From positions 7,874,001-7,938,000 of the forward strand of contig CM082595.2 in the NCBI GenBank assembly GCA_040954595.2: a DNA stretch of 64,000 bases. Reading direction: 5' to 3'. Shown one piece after another: positions 62,101 to 64,000 of this stretch. The notes beneath the pieces are model-generated. The model ran no database searches and was not told where the DNA came from. It worked only from the letters and a program-made list of their open reading frames with translations. The position numbers were made by a program, and so were the translations under genes. Origin of the DNA: Balanoglossus misakiensis. Taxonomy: Eukaryota > Hemichordata. Position 1 is the stretch's first letter. Every line of letters begins with the position of its first letter.

Positions 62101-62525
62101 GAGATACCCTAACTTGTTTGTATTCTTTCCATTTTGTAGAGCAAGATATCCAGTTTGCATACACTGTCATACAAACTAGGTGTGATTATCTGAATATCCA
62201 GACTGACAGCTGGGAGAGTGACGGTTGCCAGGTATGCACAATGGTTCCTCAAAATATAATTTGGATTTAGCAGAATCAATTTTGTAATTTGAACCTAACC
62301 GAATTCAATGCATCCTTTAGATATGACACAATTCAAACAGTAGGCAGGAGAAATTTGAGAACCTGTAATACTTTGTCATATTACTCACAGAAATGTTCCA
62401 ACTTTTCTGCATTTATTTTAAATCCGTAGGTTTCACCATTATCAAACGTCACCTCCACTGTGTGTCTGTGTAACCACCTGACGACATTTACATCCGGACT
62501 GGCAACAACAATGAGATTACCCTAG
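56192..62525 (+). CDS. Secreted CUB + GAIN/REJ-like + GPS protein (polycystin-1-like ectodomain)
   Basis: Ten exons: 56192-56258, 58722-59060, 59765-59802, 60292-60382, 60595-60905, 61025-61139, 61325-61458, 61608-61836, 62140-62231, 62430-62525. Total 1512 nt (503 residues), all junctions in phase. Exon 1 encodes a hydrophobic signal peptide (ATG at 56192). Residues about 24-135 form a CUB domain (PPNYPDDHKCTW, FSHFEL, then the paired aromatic/acid pattern). Residues 179-440 resemble the GAIN/REJ region of polycystin-1-like proteins (LLNATDSLAKTVL, FQLHLES). Residues 456-495 are a GPS: Cys456, Trp466, Cys471, Cys484, Cys486, then HLT at 488-490, the usual autocleavage point between Leu and Thr. 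The frame then ends TSGLATTMRLP-TAG, so there is no membrane segment or PLAT domain. Intron 4 has a GC donor (AAAG|GCAAGC). Known relatives are multi-pass receptors or channels; here I infer a secreted form or a truncated paralogue. Confidence 0.8.
56977..58373. mobile_element. Long-inverted-repeat DNA transposon, copy 2 (no nested insertion)
   Basis: In intron 1 of the GPS gene. The left end ATTTCAAAATACCTTGG is mirrored at 58340-58373. The inner arms (about 57091-57184 and 57921-58012) are intact and carry the uninterrupted GGTAACTAC site at 57953-57961. Over the shared part it is closely similar to copy 1 (25464-27462), so both derive from a recent common element. Confidence 0.75.
58402..58683. 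mobile_element. Palindromic MITE family D, copy 3
   Basis: Starts CCTTAAAGGGACAAAGTCTC and contains CATTAATTATGTTTGATACA and TTATTCTACATGTGGATAT. It is truncated at the right. It lies directly against the transposon copy 2 and ends only about 40 bp before the acceptor of GPS-gene exon 2 (58722), so it may supply part of that intron's branch region. Confidence 0.7.
59099..59136 (+). repeat. GAA/CAA microsatellite
   Basis: (GAA)n followed by (CAA)n just inside the intron after the CUB exon. It makes a Glu/Gln tail if the intron is translated, which is not expected. Confidence 0.85.
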
Positions 62526-63235
62526 AAAACGATTGGTTACATTCTAACCCATGATGCATTGTGATTGCCAACATGGCGGCAAAACAGTTGGTCCCTCCAC
62601 ATAATGCTCACTGACCACACGAGGGCGATATGAACAGAATTTCATTTTTATCAGATTAGTCCAATGGATTTTTGGCCACTTAGGCCTCCAGAGTTATTAA
62701 TCATGCTTCATTCGTCCTTACCATACTAACACAAACTATATTATAGATAATATATCATGGTGTCATTTAGGCCAAACCACCATCATCACTATTCTCTGCC
62801 GAGTCTTTGGAGTATATGCCATGAGTAATTTATTCAGAAAAATTGAATTCGTTATTCACAAATGTGTAAATCATTATTATTCGATTGAATTTATTGTCAA
62901 AATATACAAAAAAAACTGTGATTAATTTTCAATTCGAACAATTGTTGGATTCCAGATTGAAATACAATCATTATTATGTTGGTGTTCATGTATCTCGTGG
63001 TTGTTAATGTAAGATGTCTATTTCAAATTAAATCTATATGTTTACATATTTAAACACTCAACTCAATAGTAATTTTAGTAGGCTATTTGTTCATTCTTGT
63101 ATTTTTACAGTCACACATATAGTTACCCATTTCAAGTATGCCTTACATGTTGTCGTTTTGAAAGCTTTGTATATTTAAATACTTGCATGTTATCCTTCTT
63201 TTAAAAAAAAGTAGAAACCTGCCGATGAAAACATC
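62526..63235 (+). other. 3' flank of the GPS protein gene
   Basis: Presumed 3' UTR and intergenic sequence, AT-rich, with no repeat or exon recognised and no convincing AATAAA. There is no further exon in frame with the gene: the TAG at 62523-62525 precedes any donor. Confidence 0.4.
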
Positions 63236-63240
63236 AGGGG

Positions 63241-63345
63241 CTAGTTAGGGGCACAAGCCTATCGGGCTTGTGCCCCTATTGGTATTGTTGGAATTTTTAG
63301 GGCCCAAGCGCAAGCCAGCGCTTGGGCCCTATTGGTTTCGTTGGG
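63241..63345. repeat. Two perfect hairpins, related to those at 53979-54115
   Basis: Hairpin 4: 63247-63277, arms AGGGGCACAAGCC. Hairpin 5: 63299-63330, arms AGGGCCCAAGCGC. The spacers read CTATTGGTATTGTTGG, the complement of the ACCAATAG spacers of the first set, so the module is in the opposite orientation. A CTTTCTTCTTTC tract follows. Confidence 0.85.
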
Positions 63346-63519
63346 GTTTTTCTGTCTTTCCTTCTTTCTTCTTTCTTCTTTCTTTCTTTATTCTTGTGTC
63401 AATTCTTTGTCGCTCTAGATCTCAGACACCGCTGCAGGTACACTTCTGAAACTTGCTACAGTGGTCAAGGTCAATGAGTAGTCGTGCATTGAACCTGTGA
63501 ATTTTTAATTAGTCACGTG

Positions 63520-64000
63520 ACCTGGCGGCCATCTTGGATTTTCTGAAAAAATGCAAATCTCAGATCTCAGAAACTACAAGTCAGATCAACTTCAAATTTG
63601 GCATGCTGGTAGACTACCTTCTGCCCATCATTTTTGTAATTGGAAATTATGCTGACAATGTTGCAGTTTTTTTGCTACAATTTTATTTCTGAAATCTGGC
63701 TTAAATTTCAAAAATCTTCTTCTCCAGAACCGGTGATAACCGAGACACGGGGTTTGAAGTATGTGGTCACCTAACTGATGTCTATCAAGTTTGCGAAGAT
63801 CATTGTGATTGGTCGAAGATTATGGCGGCCATATTGGATTTTCGAAAAACCATAGTAAAACTTCAAAAATCTTCTTCTCAAGAACCGGCGATAATTGAGT
63901 CACAAGATTTGGGCAGTATGGTCACTATACTGATGTCTATCAAGTTTGCAAAGAGCATTGTGATTGGTTGAAGATTATGGCGGCCATATTGGATTTTGCG
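63520..64000. repeat. Tandem ~160-bp repeat running off the window
   Basis: The unit contains CTTCTTCTC(C/A)AGAACCGG, GATGTCTATCAAGTTTGC and GATTATGGCGGCCATATTGG. Two clear copies (63711-63870 and 63871-64000) follow a more diverged one. It is related to the 'CTTCTTCTCAAAATAGAC' module in the 48-54 kb array. Confidence 0.75.

Overview
The window is nuclear DNA of a multicellular animal: long GT-AG introns, small exons, many short inverted-repeat transposons and almost no long open frames. The gene content (a spliced DDE integrase-like gene, an alpha-kinase, a CUB/GAIN/GPS protein of the polycystin/adhesion-receptor type) and the mixture of Crypton-like, DIRS-like and LINE remnants suggest a marine invertebrate, possibly a non-vertebrate deuterostome such as a hemichordate or amphioxus. 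The species cannot be fixed from the sequence alone. Most genes had to be rebuilt exon by exon from splice signals, reading phase and protein motifs.

Layout. 1-595: degenerate quasi-palindromic repeat. 596-6941 (+): nine exons of an integrase-core (DDE) gene whose 5' end lies before the window. 7182-20023 (-): a 17-exon alpha-kinase gene, 508 codons, rebuilt with every junction in phase; it converges tail to tail with the integrase gene, and its introns carry foldback MITEs and SINE-like repeats. About 20.0-21.1 kb: its presumed promoter side, followed by an AAATCN hexamer array (21.36-21.85 kb). 22-25 kb: sparse, with a few unassigned open frames. 25.46-27.46 kb: a long-inverted-repeat transposon interrupted by a 379-bp Mutator-like element with a 9-bp target duplication. 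30.6-32.2 kb (-): a broken tyrosine-recombinase (Crypton-like) gene. 34-41 kb: several MITE families, a G-rich inverted-repeat element and a DIRS-like RNase H remnant. 44.2-45.7 kb (+): exons of an unrecognised Cys-rich, acidic protein with a minisatellite in its presumed intron. 46.9-47.4 kb (-): a LINE ORF1 remnant. 48-54 kb: a tandem array whose units carry AGGTCA half-sites spaced as DR1 and DR4, closed by three consecutive hairpins. 54.1-54.9 kb: a 432-bp direct duplication. 56192-62525 (+): a ten-exon gene for a secreted CUB + GAIN/REJ-like + GPS protein that stops just after the GPS; its first intron holds the second copy of the long-inverted-repeat transposon and a MITE. 63.2-64 kb: the hairpin/tandem repeat family again, in the opposite orientation.

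The three well-supported genes (integrase-like, alpha-kinase, GPS protein) show no functional link to one another. The most unusual signals are (i) repeat hairpins whose arms differ between copies yet stay complementary within each copy, (ii) the nuclear-receptor-like half-site array, (iii) the GPS protein without any membrane segment, (iv) an intact DDE triad spread over several exons, and (v) a clean filled-site/empty-site pair for a 9-bp-TSD element.
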